From positions 1 to 32,473 of the forward strand of contig NZ_LGDG01000287.1 of NCBI RefSeq assembly GCF_001279775.1: 32,473 bases of DNA, given 5' to 3'. The notes below the pieces were generated by a model. The model saw only the letters and a program-made list of their open reading frames with translations. It did not search any database and was not told the DNA's origin. Each line of letters begins with the position of its first letter. Positions within the stretch are counted from its first letter, which is position 1. Below, in pieces: positions 1 to 7,726 of the stretch. Source of the stretch: Streptomyces sp. MMG1533. GTDB lineage: Bacteria > Actinomycetota > Actinomycetes > Streptomycetales > Streptomycetaceae. A program made the position numbers and the translations under genes.

Positions 1-1
1 C

Positions 2-3000
2 CCCACCCCCGACGCCGGCCCGCAGCCCCCGTCGGCCCGCCTGCACCTGCCCGGAGGCACCGGCACCGCGCCTCTCCGCCCCGGCGGCGCCCAAGCCATC
101 CGCGTGACCCAGCCGCACGCGCTGCCCGACGTTCTGCCACTCGCCCGGGCACTGCGCCCCCTGCGTCAGACGGTCGCCTCCGCCCGCACCCGCACCCTCG
201 ACGTGGAGGCCACGGCGGCAGCCTCCGGCGACACGGGCCTGCTCCTGCCGGTCCTGCGCCCGGCGAGCGAACTCCGCTTCTCTGTCGACCTGTTGATCGA
301 CACCGGCATGACGATGACCGTCTGGCACCGGCTGGCGGACGAGCTGCGCGGTTTCCTCGCCCGACACGGCGCCTTCGCCGACGTACGCGCCTGGGCGCTG
401 CACACACAGGAGCCGGAGCCGCGCCTGGCCGTGTTCCGGCGAGGCGCGCAGGCCGCGTCACCGACGCGCCGCTGGCGACAGGCCCTGACCGACCCCACCG
501 GTCGCCGGGCCGTCCTGGTCCTGACGGACGGCGTGGGCCCGGCGTGGTACGGGACAGAACTGCCCGCGACACTCGCCGCCTGGTCCCGCGAACGCCCCGT
601 GGCCGCGCTTCAGGTGCTCCCCAGCCGCCTGTGGCACCGCACAGCGTTGCGCACCTCCGCGGTCCGGGCGCGCGGTACGGAAGCCGCCCGGGCGACGATC
701 GAGGCCCGCTCCTCCGGCCCGCTGCCGGGCATCGCGCGGGGCCGTGCGGGTGCGGCCGACCGGGCCCGGATCCGCTGGCTTCCGGTGCTGGAGGTCTCCG
801 GCCCGTGGCTCCACCCGTGGGCCCGCCTGGTCGCGGCCCGCACGACGGACTGGACTCCCTTGCTGGCCGCACCCCTCACGGTGGTCGCCCGCCCCGTCCG
901 GGCGGAGGAGCCCGACGAGCCGAGCCACCCGGGCACCTGGATCGAACGCTTCGAGGAGGGCTACTCGCCGGAGGCCTTCCGCCTTCTGCGCCTCCTGGCG
1001 GCGGCGCCGCTCAGCCTCCCCGTGATGCGGCTCGTCCAGCGCACGATGCTCCCGTCCTCGACCCCCATGCACTTGGCGGAGATCTTCCTCTCCGGCCTCC
1101 TGGTCCCCCGCACCCCCGGCGGTCCGGGGGAGGACCTGGACACGGTCCTGTACGACTTCCGGGACGGCGTGCGCGAAGCCCTGCTGGACCGCCTGACCCG
1201 CACGGAGTCCCTGCGCGTGCTGCGGCAGGTGATGGAGGGCGTCAGCGAGCGGGTGTCGGAAACGCTGGGGGGCGTCACGGACTTCGCGGCGCTGGTGGCC
1301 ACAGGGGCGGAAAGCGGGCTGGACGGGATCGACCTGCCGGAGGAGAGCCGGGCGTTCGCGGAGGTGGCGTTGGCGGTCTTCAGCGGGGTGGGGGGTGATT
1401 ATGCGGAGTTGGCGGCACGGCTGGGGAGTGGTTCGGACAAGCCGGCGCTGTCGGAGGAGGCCGGGGCGAGACGGCGGGCGCGATTCCTTCCCCGGCGACG
1501 GCGCAGGCGTGGGCTGGAAGCGCCTGCGGAGAACGCCGGGTTCGAGACGGGGTTCGGCCGTGCGGCGGGCCCGGTTCAACCGGAGGGGAGAGTGCCGAGC
1601 CGGATCCCCCCGCTTCCGGAACACTACGTCCGTCGGGAGCAAGCCGCCCATGTCCTGCGAGTGCTGCGAAAGGGCAGTTCCGCGAATACGGCGCGCCATC
1701 CGGCAATGAGCCCGACCACCTGCGTGATCGTGGGGCCTCCGGGCGTGGGAAAGACCGCCCTGGCCATCGCATGCGCGCGGGAGCTGGCCGCGGAGTTCAC
1801 CCTGGTCCGCTGGATCAGTGCGCACAGTCGCGAGGCCATGGAGGATGCACTCACCACCCTCGCCACCGACCTCGGCCTCATCCGAGATGCGGACGAGATC
1901 GGCATGGACGATGTCCTGGGCCGACTCCATGCCCATTTCGTCGCCCATCCCGGCTCGCTGCTGGTCTATGACGGAGCCACCCCGGAAGTCCTCCCGGATC
2001 GGCTTTCCCTCATGGTGGCCTCGGCGGGCAACGGAAGCGTTCTGATCACTCTCTCGGAAGGCGCACCGTTTCCCCGCGAGCCGTATGAGGCGGTGGCGCT
2101 ACGCGACTTCAGCCGGAACGAAGCCATGGATTACGTCAGGTCGGCACTCACCCCGGATCGTGGAGAGCTGTGGACCGAGACTCGTGAGCTGGCGGACCTG
2201 GTCGAGGCAACCGGAACAAACCCGCTGGTTCTGGCGAAGGCTGTGGCAGACATCAAGACGGGGCGTCGGACAGTCGCCCACCAGGTCCTGAGCGTGCTGG
2301 CGGGCAGGCCGGAAGTCGCTCGGTTCATGCTGACGCTCGTCTGGATCAGTCAGGGCGGTGAATTTCTCGGCACCGGGGTGGTCGTGAGATCCGATGCGGT
2401 GCTGACCAGCGTCATCGACCGGCAGGTCGGTCCGTTCCAGGTCCATCGGTGGCCCGGCGGAGATGCCTTCACGGTTACCGCGCTTCACCGACTCGCTGTG
2501 CCGGGGCTGACTCTGTTGGAGGTCTCGGAAGACATTTCTCCTACGGCGTTCGTCGCCCACTCCGACGACAGCAGCGCATCCATTGCCGTGTGGGCCGGGC
2601 AGGCGAGGCCAGGTGGACCGGTAGTCCGTTCCGTTTCCCGGGATGTTCATCACGCGGCTCCGGGCGCGGCGGTGATCGACGTGGACGGATGGCTGTGCTC
2701 CCTCGTTTCGGCATCCGACGGCGATCCCAAGACCATCAAGGTCACCCCTGAACTTTTCAGCAGCCGCGTGTCGCGCGCGGAAGTTCGCGATCGGGGGCCG
2801 CAGCTCACACCGCCCCGCCCGCCCGCCGAGGAGCCGCTCTTCTATCTGAGCTACTCCCACAGGCCTCCCGATCTCACTTCGGAGCGCGGAGCGGAGCATC
2901 GCTTCTTCGACGACCTGAGCCGGCATCTCGGCGAAATGACCGAACTTGGGGAATCGGCCCCGGGCTTCATCGATGTGGGACTGCCGGCGGGTTCACGGTG

Positions 3001-3445
3001 GCAGCCGGCGCTGATGCGGGCACTGGCCGGTGCCCGAGTGTTCGTTCCCCTCTATTCGCCCCGCTACTTCACGAGCGATTGGTGCGGCAGGGAGTGGGAG
3101 GCCTTCAACCGGCGTCAGCTGATGGAACCCTCCGAGAGCGGCTTCCCGGTGTCGGCCATCGTGCCCGTGCTCTGGTCCCCCGTTCACATCAGACAGGTGC
3201 CGCCGGTAGCCCGGAGCATCCAGTACACGACTGAATCCCTCGGGCGCAGATATGTCCAGGAGGGTCTGAGTGGCCTGATGAGAACAACCGGGAGCCGCCC
3301 TGCATACGAACACGCCGTCCGGAAGATCGCCGAGAGCATCGCGAGAGTGGCTCGGACGACCCGGCTGAGGCCCTGCGACCCCAGTCTCTTCGACGACCTG
3401 CACAACGCCTTCGAGGACGGGGACGCTACCGGAGGCCGGCGATGA
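2..3445 (+). CDS. SAV_2336-like / STAND NTPase / pseudo-trypsin / TIR (FxsC-like) protein, 5' partial
   Basis: The frame is open to the window edge. The internal GTG at 104 would start inside the conserved SAV_2336 N-terminal region, so the true start is probably upstream. Counting residues from that GTG, the order is as follows. Residues about 1-250 are a vWA-like SAV_2336 region (LLIDTGMTM, VLVLTDG). A helical linker follows. A P-loop NTPase has Walker A GPPGVGKT at 544-551 and a Walker B-like LLVYDG, as in NB-ARC/STAND proteins. Residues about 750-900 form a trypsin-like fold in which the His, Asp and Ser positions look replaced. Residues about 905-1085 are a TIR domain of the FxsC type (FYLSYS, VFVPLYSPRYF, WCGREW), with E997 at the usual TIR catalytic glutamate position. 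I infer an NTP-gated sensor with a TIR effector, possibly NAD-degrading. Its C-terminus overlaps the convergent DUF397 gene by 20 bp. The family assignment is fairly sure; the function is inference. Confidence 0.85.
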   Translation, partial: PTPDAGPQPPSARLHLPGGTGTAPLRPGGAQAIRVTQPHALPDVLPLARALRPLRQTVASARTRTLDVEATAAASGDTGLLLPVLRPASELRFSVDLLIDTGMTMTVWHRLADELRGFLARHGAFADVRAWALHTQEPEPRLAVFRRGAQAASPTRRWRQALTDPTGRRAVLVLTDGVGPAWYGTELPATLAAWSRERPVAALQVLPSRLWHRTALRTSAVRARGTEAARATIEARSSGPLPGIARGRAGAADRARIRWLPVLEVSGPWLHPWARLVAARTTDWTPLLAAPLTVVARPVRAEEPDEPSHPGTWIERFEEGYSPEAFRLLRLLAAAPLSLPVMRLVQRTMLPSSTPMHLAEIFLSGLLVPRTPGGPGEDLDTVLYDFRDGVREALLDRLTRTESLRVLRQVMEGVSERVSETLGGVTDFAALVATGAESGLDGIDLPEESRAFAEVALAVFSGVGGDYAELAARLGSGSDKPALSEEAGARRRARFLPRRRRRRGLEAPAENAGFETGFGRAAGPVQPEGRVPSRIPPLPEHYVRREQAAHVLRVLRKGSSANTARHPAMSPTTCVIVGPPGVGKTALAIACARELAAEFTLVRWISAHSREAMEDALTTLATDLGLIRDADEIGMDDVLGRLHAHFVAHPGSLLVYDGATPEVLPDRLSLMVASAGNGSVLITLSEGAPFPREPYEAVALRDFSRNEAMDYVRSALTPDRGELWTETRELADLVEATGTNPLVLAKAVADIKTGRRTVAHQVLSVLAGRPEVARFMLTLVWISQGGEFLGTGVVVRSDAVLTSVIDRQVGPFQVHRWPGGDAFTVTALHRLAVPGLTLLEVSEDISPTAFVAHSDDSSASIAVWAGQARPGGPVVRSVSRDVHHAAPGAAVIDVDGWLCSLVSASDGDPKTIKVTPELFSSRVSRAEVRDRGPQLTPPRPPAEEPLFYLSYSHRPPDLTSERGAEHRFFDDLSRHLGEMTELGESAPGFIDVGLPAGSRWQPALMRALAGARVFVPLYSPRYFTSDWCGREWEAFNRRQLMEPSESGFPVSAIVPVLWSPVHIRQVPPVARSIQYTTESLGRRYVQEGLSGLMRTTGSRPAYEHAVRKIAESIARVARTTRLRPCDPSLFDDLHNAFEDGDATGGRR

Positions 3446-3695
3446 ACGTCGACCAGGCCGGGGCCGAGAAGAGCAGCGCAGGCCCCGTGGGGTTCTTGCT
3501 GTCGCGGACGGGGACGTGGGTGGGGGCGGCGGCGTCGTCCACCTCCAGGCAGTCGCCGCCGCTCTCGTCGCTGTACGTCGACTTGCGCCACGCGGCGACT
3601 TCGAGGCAGTCGCCGCCGCTCTCGCCGCTGTAGCTGGACTTGTGCCAGCCGGTCAGTACCGATGCGTCAGGAATGCTGTGTCCGCTGCGCTTCAT
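3426..3695 (-). CDS. DUF397 domain protein with internally duplicated DUF397 motif
   Basis: This 89-residue protein carries the DUF397 signature twice: W-HKSSYSGESGGDCLEVA and W-RKSTYSDESGGDCLEV, followed by the usual VRDSKNPTGPALLF and a W-x-x-F-I-A-G-L end. Most DUF397 proteins have a single SSYS...CVEV motif, so the first half looks like an internal duplication. The ATG lies 29 nt inside the 3' end of the XRE gene, so the two are translationally coupled. In streptomycetes, DUF397 proteins are usually encoded beside XRE/DUF5753 regulators (WhiJ-type pairs) and some affect development; what DUF397 does biochemically is not established. The 3' end overlaps the convergent TIR-protein gene by 20 bp, so the two transcripts must be antisense there. 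Confidence 0.9.
   Translation of the reverse strand: MKRSGHSIPDASVLTGWHKSSYSGESGGDCLEVAAWRKSTYSDESGGDCLEVDDAAAPTHVPVRDSKNPTGPALLFSAPAWSTFIAGLR
3540..3653 (-). repeat. 57-bp tandem duplication inside the DUF397 gene
   Basis: Two copies, beginning near 3540 and 3597, align with a 57-bp period (19 codons). They share a run of 20 or more identical bases around the ESGGDCLE codons. The high nucleotide identity suggests a recent in-frame duplication rather than convergence. Confidence 0.75.
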
Positions 3696-4506
3696 GCTCG
3701 TAATCCTCCGCCACCGACCTGATCAACGCCAGGGACTTGCGGTGCGACAAGGCGTCGCCCAGCGCATGATCGTAGACGTCCTCCAACTCGCGTACGGTGC
3801 CCTGGACTTCCCAGACCCGGCCCGATTTCAGGCCCTCGACGTACGCGACGGGCGGCAGCTCCTCGAACCACATGAGCTTGACCGGGCCCGCCAGGAGGGC
3901 GTGCGCACCCGCCGTGAAGGGGAGCACGTGCGCGCGGATCCGTCGGCTCTCGCCCAACTCCGCGATGTGCCAGAGCTGCTCGCACATGATCTCCGGGCTG
4001 CCGATCACCTGACGCAGTACCGCCTCGCCGAGCAGGAGCGTCACTTTCGGCGAGTCGAAGTCGTCCAGGATCCGGGTCCGCTCGACGCGTGTGGCGAGGA
4101 GGCTGTCACGCTTCTCGTCGCTCTTGGCGGGGTGTCCTGAGCCGAGCACCTCGCGCGCGTACTCAGGTGTCTGCAGGAAACCCGGTACGAGGGTGCTCGC
4201 ATACTGCTTGATCGCGACCGCCTGCCGCTCCAACTCCGCTGCCTCGGCGAAGTGTTCCGCCACCTTCCTGCCGTCCAGCGTCGGCAGAAACCGCTCGAAG
4301 AACCCGCCCGCCTCCAGCACCACATCCAGCCGCCGTGCGTCCTCCACGTCCGGCCTCCGCCGCCCCGCCTCGATATGGGCGATGTGCGTGCGCGACATCA
4401 CCGCACGTTGGCTCAGCTCCTCCTGCGTGAACCCCGCTGCCTCCCGCCTCCGCTTGAGCTCCTGCCCGTACTGCTCTCGCGAACGCGGATTGTCCTCGAT
4501 GGCCAC
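3667..4506 (-). CDS. XRE-family helix-turn-helix regulator with DUF5753
   Basis: The 279-residue protein has an N-terminal HTH_3/XRE domain (residues about 12-70: YGQELKRRREAAGFTQEELSQRA, then HIAHIEAGRRRP). A DUF5753 sensor-like domain fills the rest, recognisable by LVPGFLQTPEYAREVL and by the arginine-rich R-V-x-R-x-R-I-L-x-D region. I chose the GTG at 4506 because a strong GGGGGAG Shine-Dalgarno sequence lies 7 nt upstream and because the reading starts just before the HTH; an upstream GTG at 4560 would add 18 unconserved residues. The gene is operonic with the DUF397 gene. Related pairs are pleiotropic or developmental regulators in Streptomyces. The ligand and DNA target are unknown. 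Confidence 0.92.
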   Translation of the reverse strand: MAIEDNPRSREQYGQELKRRREAAGFTQEELSQRAVMSRTHIAHIEAGRRRPDVEDARRLDVVLEAGGFFERFLPTLDGRKVAEHFAEAAELERQAVAIKQYASTLVPGFLQTPEYAREVLGSGHPAKSDEKRDSLLATRVERTRILDDFDSPKVTLLLGEAVLRQVIGSPEIMCEQLWHIAELGESRRIRAHVLPFTAGAHALLAGPVKLMWFEELPPVAYVEGLKSGRVWEVQGTVRELEDVYDHALGDALSHRKSLALIRSVAEDYEHEAQRTQHS

Positions 4507-4618
4507 GTACCGACTCCCCCTCGTGCGGACCCCGTTGTCACGCTCGGCTACCTCCCGCACCTACCCACCCCGACGCCACTCTGTGCATGAAGCGGCACAG
4601 AAAGTGAAAGGCGGCGGC

Positions 4619-4801
4619 GTGGACCTCACGGAAGAGCAGGAAGACGGCCTGATCGGGGCACACATCTCCCTTCAGGTGTCCCGGGACGGGGGACGCACCT
4701 GGGGACCCAAAGTGACGTACCAGCCCTCACGCAAGGACGTGCCCTTCGACCTGGCGGGCCGGTTTCCGCCCTGTCAGTGTTCGAGGTGCGCGAGCCGGTA
4801 G
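4619..4801 (+). CDS. Small hypothetical protein (60 aa)
   Basis: A short reading frame starts at a GTG with AAAGG 7 nt upstream. It encodes a hydrophilic protein with the phrase LQVSRDGGRTWGP and a Cys-x-Cys-x-x-Cys end (PPCQCSRCASR). Its acidic N-terminus and the CQCxxC tail make it look like a genuine small protein rather than noise. In-frame GTGs at 4583 and 4604 are alternatives with poorer ribosome sites. It is transcribed away from the XRE gene and overlaps the 3' end of the convergent acetyltransferase gene by 28 bp. The function is not recognised; the Cys cluster could bind a metal. Confidence 0.55.
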   Translation: MDLTEEQEDGLIGAHISLQVSRDGGRTWGPKVTYQPSRKDVPFDLAGRFPPCQCSRCASR

Positions 4802-5265
4802 GCGATGCCGGGGCGGCCGGCGACCGTGGTCTCGCGCTCGGCGGAGAAGCCGCTGCGTTCGAGGACGGTCCTGGACGCCAGGTTGTCGAGGGTCGCGACC
4901 GCCGTGAGCGAGGTCAGCCCGTACTGTGTCGCGGCCAGTCGGCACACGGCCGCCACCGCCGCCGTCGCCACACCCCGCCCCGCCGCGAATTCGCCCACCC
5001 GGTAGCCCAGTTCGGCCGAGCCGTCCTCCGTCACGTCCACGAGGTTCACCCGGCCGATCAGTTCACCCTTCCCGTCCAGCACCACATGGAAATGGCAGAC
5101 ACCCGCGTCCTGCTCGGCGAGCAACGCCTCGTACCGGGCGGCGAATTCGGTGAAGTACGTGTCACCGCGATCCGATATGAAGCGGGCGAAATAGGTGCGG
5201 TTCGCTCGCTCGAAGGCAAGGAGTGCGTCCGCGTGGTCGGGGCGCAGTCGTTCCAGCTTCACCAT
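4774..5265 (-). CDS. GNAT-family N-acetyltransferase (RimJ/RimL-like)
   Basis: The 163-residue length is usual for single-domain GNAT enzymes. The acetyl-CoA pyrophosphate-binding motif A is visible as GYRVGEFAAGRGVAT (GRGVAT at 96-101) followed by an alpha helix. Motif B is visible as LDNLASRTVLERSGF, with the N-x-A-S-x-x-x-x-E-x-x-G-F pattern typical of RimJ/RimL-type enzymes. The predicted reaction is transfer of acetyl from acetyl-CoA to an amine, either a protein N-terminus or a small molecule; the acceptor cannot be read from sequence. It is divergent from the DUF3592 gene with only 54 bp between them. Confidence 0.9.
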   Translation of the reverse strand: MVKLERLRPDHADALLAFERANRTYFARFISDRGDTYFTEFAARYEALLAEQDAGVCHFHVVLDGKGELIGRVNLVDVTEDGSAELGYRVGEFAAGRGVATAAVAAVCRLAATQYGLTSLTAVATLDNLASRTVLERSGFSAERETTVAGRPGIAYRLAHLEH

Positions 5266-5319
5266 GCGGGGCAGGGTATGCGTGATCCGGTTCTCGAGCC
5301 TGCCAATAAACTCAGGGGC

Positions 5320-5751
5320 ATGGGGGATGAACAGGTTCTCGCTGGTGTCGCCGGTCTCGTGATGGGGTTTCTCTGCCTGGTGCAGGCCGTTACGGCGTGG
5401 CGTACGTACCGTCTCTACACGCGGGGGGAGTGGATCGAGGCGGACGTGGTCGATGTGCGCGAGGAACGGGAGAAGGGCGGCGATTCGAGCTTCTATCCCG
5501 TGGTGGCTTTCACCCCTCCGGACGGTCGGCTCGTCAGGGTCGAGTCCCCTTTCCCGAAGTCCGGGCCGCCCGGGCCGTTTTCCTTCCCGGATGCCTTCCC
5601 GGACGGCAAGGTCCGCGTTCTCTACGACCCGGTCAGGCCTCGGCGGATCGTGCTCTCCGGATATCGCGGGGACAAACTGGCCATATCGATCGTCAACGCT
5701 CTCGCGCTGGCCGCAGCCACCGGGTACGTGTTCGTTGCGATCGTCTTCTGA
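5320..5751 (+). CDS. DUF3592 membrane protein
   Basis: The 143-residue protein has an N-terminal transmembrane helix (residues about 7-27) and a C-terminal one (about 118-142). Between them is a soluble beta-rich DUF3592 domain with the recognisable pattern W-I-E-A-D-V-V-D-V ... Y-P-V-V-A-F-T-P-P-D-G ... V-R-V-L-Y-D-P-x-x-P-R-R. The ATG at 5320 is the first start in frame, but the AGGGG upstream is too close, so translation may be weak or begin elsewhere nearby. It is followed after 18 bp by another small membrane protein and probably shares a transcript. The function of DUF3592 is unknown. Confidence 0.8.
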   Translation: MGDEQVLAGVAGLVMGFLCLVQAVTAWRTYRLYTRGEWIEADVVDVREEREKGGDSSFYPVVAFTPPDGRLVRVESPFPKSGPPGPFSFPDAFPDGKVRVLYDPVRPRRIVLSGYRGDKLAISIVNALALAAATGYVFVAIVF

Positions 5752-5769
5752 GCGCTAGATTCATCGGCC

Positions 5770-6171
5770 ATGCGATCACGTGAATACGACCTCGACTTCC
5801 GCGACCGGGCCGGCCGGACACGCAATTGGGGCGTCGGTCTGCTGGCCGTGGCGGGGCTCCTGTGGACGTGGTGCGCCGTGCTGGTGCTCACGCCGTACGA
5901 GGTGGACGAGGAGCCGGACGACCAGTACCCCGCGGAGTGCGAATCACGGTTGTTCACGGATGGCGGTACGGCCAACGAGGGTCTGCAGCGCGGCGATTGG
6001 TGTCAGGACGAGCGCGACTGGCCCGAGGCCATCGCCGTGCTCGGGCTGTCCGTCCCGGTGTCGGTCGTCGGTGTCGCGCTGTTCACGAGCGGCAGCCTGA
6101 GCCGCCGGATGAGCGCCCATGCCGAGGCGATGCGCGAGTTGGACCGGATCGCCGACGCGCGGAAGGCGTAG
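5770..6171 (+). CDS. Small two-helix membrane protein, function unknown
   Basis: This 133-residue protein has two hydrophobic helices, at about 20-42 (WGVGLLAVAGLLWTWCAVLV) and about 87-106 (AIAVLGLSVPVSVVGVALF). Between them is an acidic extracytoplasmic segment with two cysteines (ECES, GDWCQDE) that could form a disulfide. The C-terminus is a charged helix. I do not recognise a family. It lies 18 bp after the DUF3592 gene with no clear ribosome site of its own; a TAGATT hexamer 5757-5762 could be a -10 box for a nearly leaderless message. Its stop codon lies inside a short direct repeat. Confidence 0.65.
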   Translation: MRSREYDLDFRDRAGRTRNWGVGLLAVAGLLWTWCAVLVLTPYEVDEEPDDQYPAECESRLFTDGGTANEGLQRGDWCQDERDWPEAIAVLGLSVPVSVVGVALFTSGSLSRRMSAHAEAMRELDRIADARKA

Positions 6172-6194
6172 GACGCGCGCGGAAGGCGTAGGAC
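6154..6194. repeat. Short direct repeat across a stop codon
   Basis: The string GCGCGGAAGGCGTAGGAC occurs twice in succession with a 2-base offset. The first copy contains the TAG stop of the upstream gene. It looks like a slippage duplication. Confidence 0.7.
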
Positions 6195-6205
6195 AGCGGA
6201 CCCGT

Positions 6206-7726
6206 TCACTGCTCCGTGAGCACCGGGAACCGCCGCGGTGCCAGCACCAGCAGCACCACGAACGCGATCGCCGCCGCACCCGCCGCCCCCAGGTACACCG
6301 CGTGCACCGCGTCCGCGATCGCGTGCCGGGTCGCCTCGGGCGCGGTGCCCGCGTCCAGGGCCCGGGTCACCGAGTCCAGGTCGCTCGCGCCGCCGAGCCG
6401 TGCGGCCAGTACGCCGTTGGCGACCGCGCCGAAGACGGCCGCGCCGATGGTCTGGCCGGTCTGGCGGCAGAAGAGGACAGAGGCTGTGGTGGTGCCGCGT
6501 TCCTCCCAGTCGACGGTCGACTGCACCCCGACGAGCAGCGGGAGTTGGAAAAGGCCCAGTGCGGCGCCGAGCAGCAGCATCAGCAGTGTCGGCTGCCATG
6601 CCTCACCCGGATACGGCAGGAACGGGAACGCGAACAGGATCAGCGCGGCGGCGCCGATGCCGAGCATCGCGGTGTTGCGGAAGCCGATGCGGCGGTAGAC
6701 GTGCTGGCTGAGAGCGGCCGACACCGGCCAGCTGAGCGTCCATACGGACAGCACGAATCCGGCGGTCACCGGTGCCAGGCCCAGCACCGACTGGGCGTAC
6801 GTCGGCAGGAAGACGGTCGGGGCCACCATCAACAGCCCCAGTGCGCCGAGGGCCAAGTTGACCGCGGCGATCGTACGGCGCCGCCACACCCAGCCGGGGA
6901 TGATCGGCTCGGGCGCCCTGCGTTCCACGAGCACCACGACCGCCACCAGCGCGAGTCCCGTGCCGAACAGGGCCATGGAGGGTGCCGACAGCCACGGCCA
7001 GGCCACCCCGCCCTGTACCAGCGCGGTGAGCAGGACGCCGCCGCACGCGAACACGGCGAGCGCGCCCGCCCAGTCGACACGCGTGCGCGTGGCGGTCGTT
7101 CCCTCCTCCTCAGGTCGTACGTCCCGCTGCGGCTCGTGCAGGTAGCGGACGATCAGCCACAGCGCGACCGCGCCGATCGGCAGGTTGACCAGGAAGATCC
7201 AGCGCCAGTCCGCGTACGCCGCCAGGATGCCGCCCACACCGGGTCCCGCGACCGCGGACACCGCCCAGACCGTGGACAGCTTGGACTGGATCTTCGGGCG
7301 GTCCTTGAGGGGGTACAGGTCGGCGGCGAGCGTCTGGACCGTGCCCTGCAACGCCCCGCCGCCCAAGCCCTGTACGACCCGGAAGGCGATCAGCGCGCCC
7401 ATGTTCCAGGCCACGGCGCACAGGAGGGAACCGAGCAGGAACAGGGTGGCGCCCGCGATCAGCACCGGTTTGCGGCCGAAGGTGTCGGAGAGCTTGCCGT
7501 AGACGGGGAGGGTGACGGTGACGGCGAGCAGATAGCCGGAGAACAGCCAGGAGAAGACCGAGAAGCCGCCGAGGTCGCCGACGATCTGCGGTACGGCGGT
7601 GGAGACGATGGTGGAGTCGAGTGCCGCCAGCGCCATCGCGAGCATCAGGGCGGCGACCACGGCACCGCGCCGGTCGGGTGTGGTGCGCTGCGCGGCCTGC
7701 TGGATCGCGGGTTGCGTGTCGCCCAC
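6206..7726 (-). CDS. DHA2-family MFS transporter (EmrB/QacA type)
   Basis: The 506-residue protein has the 14-helix pattern of drug:H+ antiporter-2 exporters. Helix 1 contains the family motif ALDSTIVSTAVPQI. MFS motif A is present as GKLSDTFGRKP. Motif C-like glycines appear in helix 5 (VSAVAGPGVGGIL), followed by the WRWIFLVNLPIG motif common to this subfamily. The GTG at 7726 is preceded by GGAAAGGA at a good distance, so I prefer it to the upstream in-frame ATG at 7774. It probably exports a small lipophilic or cationic compound; the substrate is unknown. No regulator gene is adjacent. Confidence 0.93.
   Translation of the reverse strand: MGDTQPAIQQAAQRTTPDRRGAVVAALMLAMALAALDSTIVSTAVPQIVGDLGGFSVFSWLFSGYLLAVTVTLPVYGKLSDTFGRKPVLIAGATLFLLGSLLCAVAWNMGALIAFRVVQGLGGGALQGTVQTLAADLYPLKDRPKIQSKLSTVWAVSAVAGPGVGGILAAYADWRWIFLVNLPIGAVALWLIVRYLHEPQRDVRPEEEGTTATRTRVDWAGALAVFACGGVLLTALVQGGVAWPWLSAPSMALFGTGLALVAVVVLVERRAPEPIIPGWVWRRRTIAAVNLALGALGLLMVAPTVFLPTYAQSVLGLAPVTAGFVLSVWTLSWPVSAALSQHVYRRIGFRNTAMLGIGAAALILFAFPFLPYPGEAWQPTLLMLLLGAALGLFQLPLLVGVQSTVDWEERGTTTASVLFCRQTGQTIGAAVFGAVANGVLAARLGGASDLDSVTRALDAGTAPEATRHAIADAVHAVYLGAAGAAAIAFVVLLVLAPRRFPVLTEQ

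Noticed and set aside
4091..4801. A 236-codon frame covering the small ORF and the antisense of the XRE gene
   Set aside because: The first two thirds are a Ser/Arg-rich shadow of the XRE/DUF5753 gene; only the part from about 4619 has a ribosome site and sensible composition.
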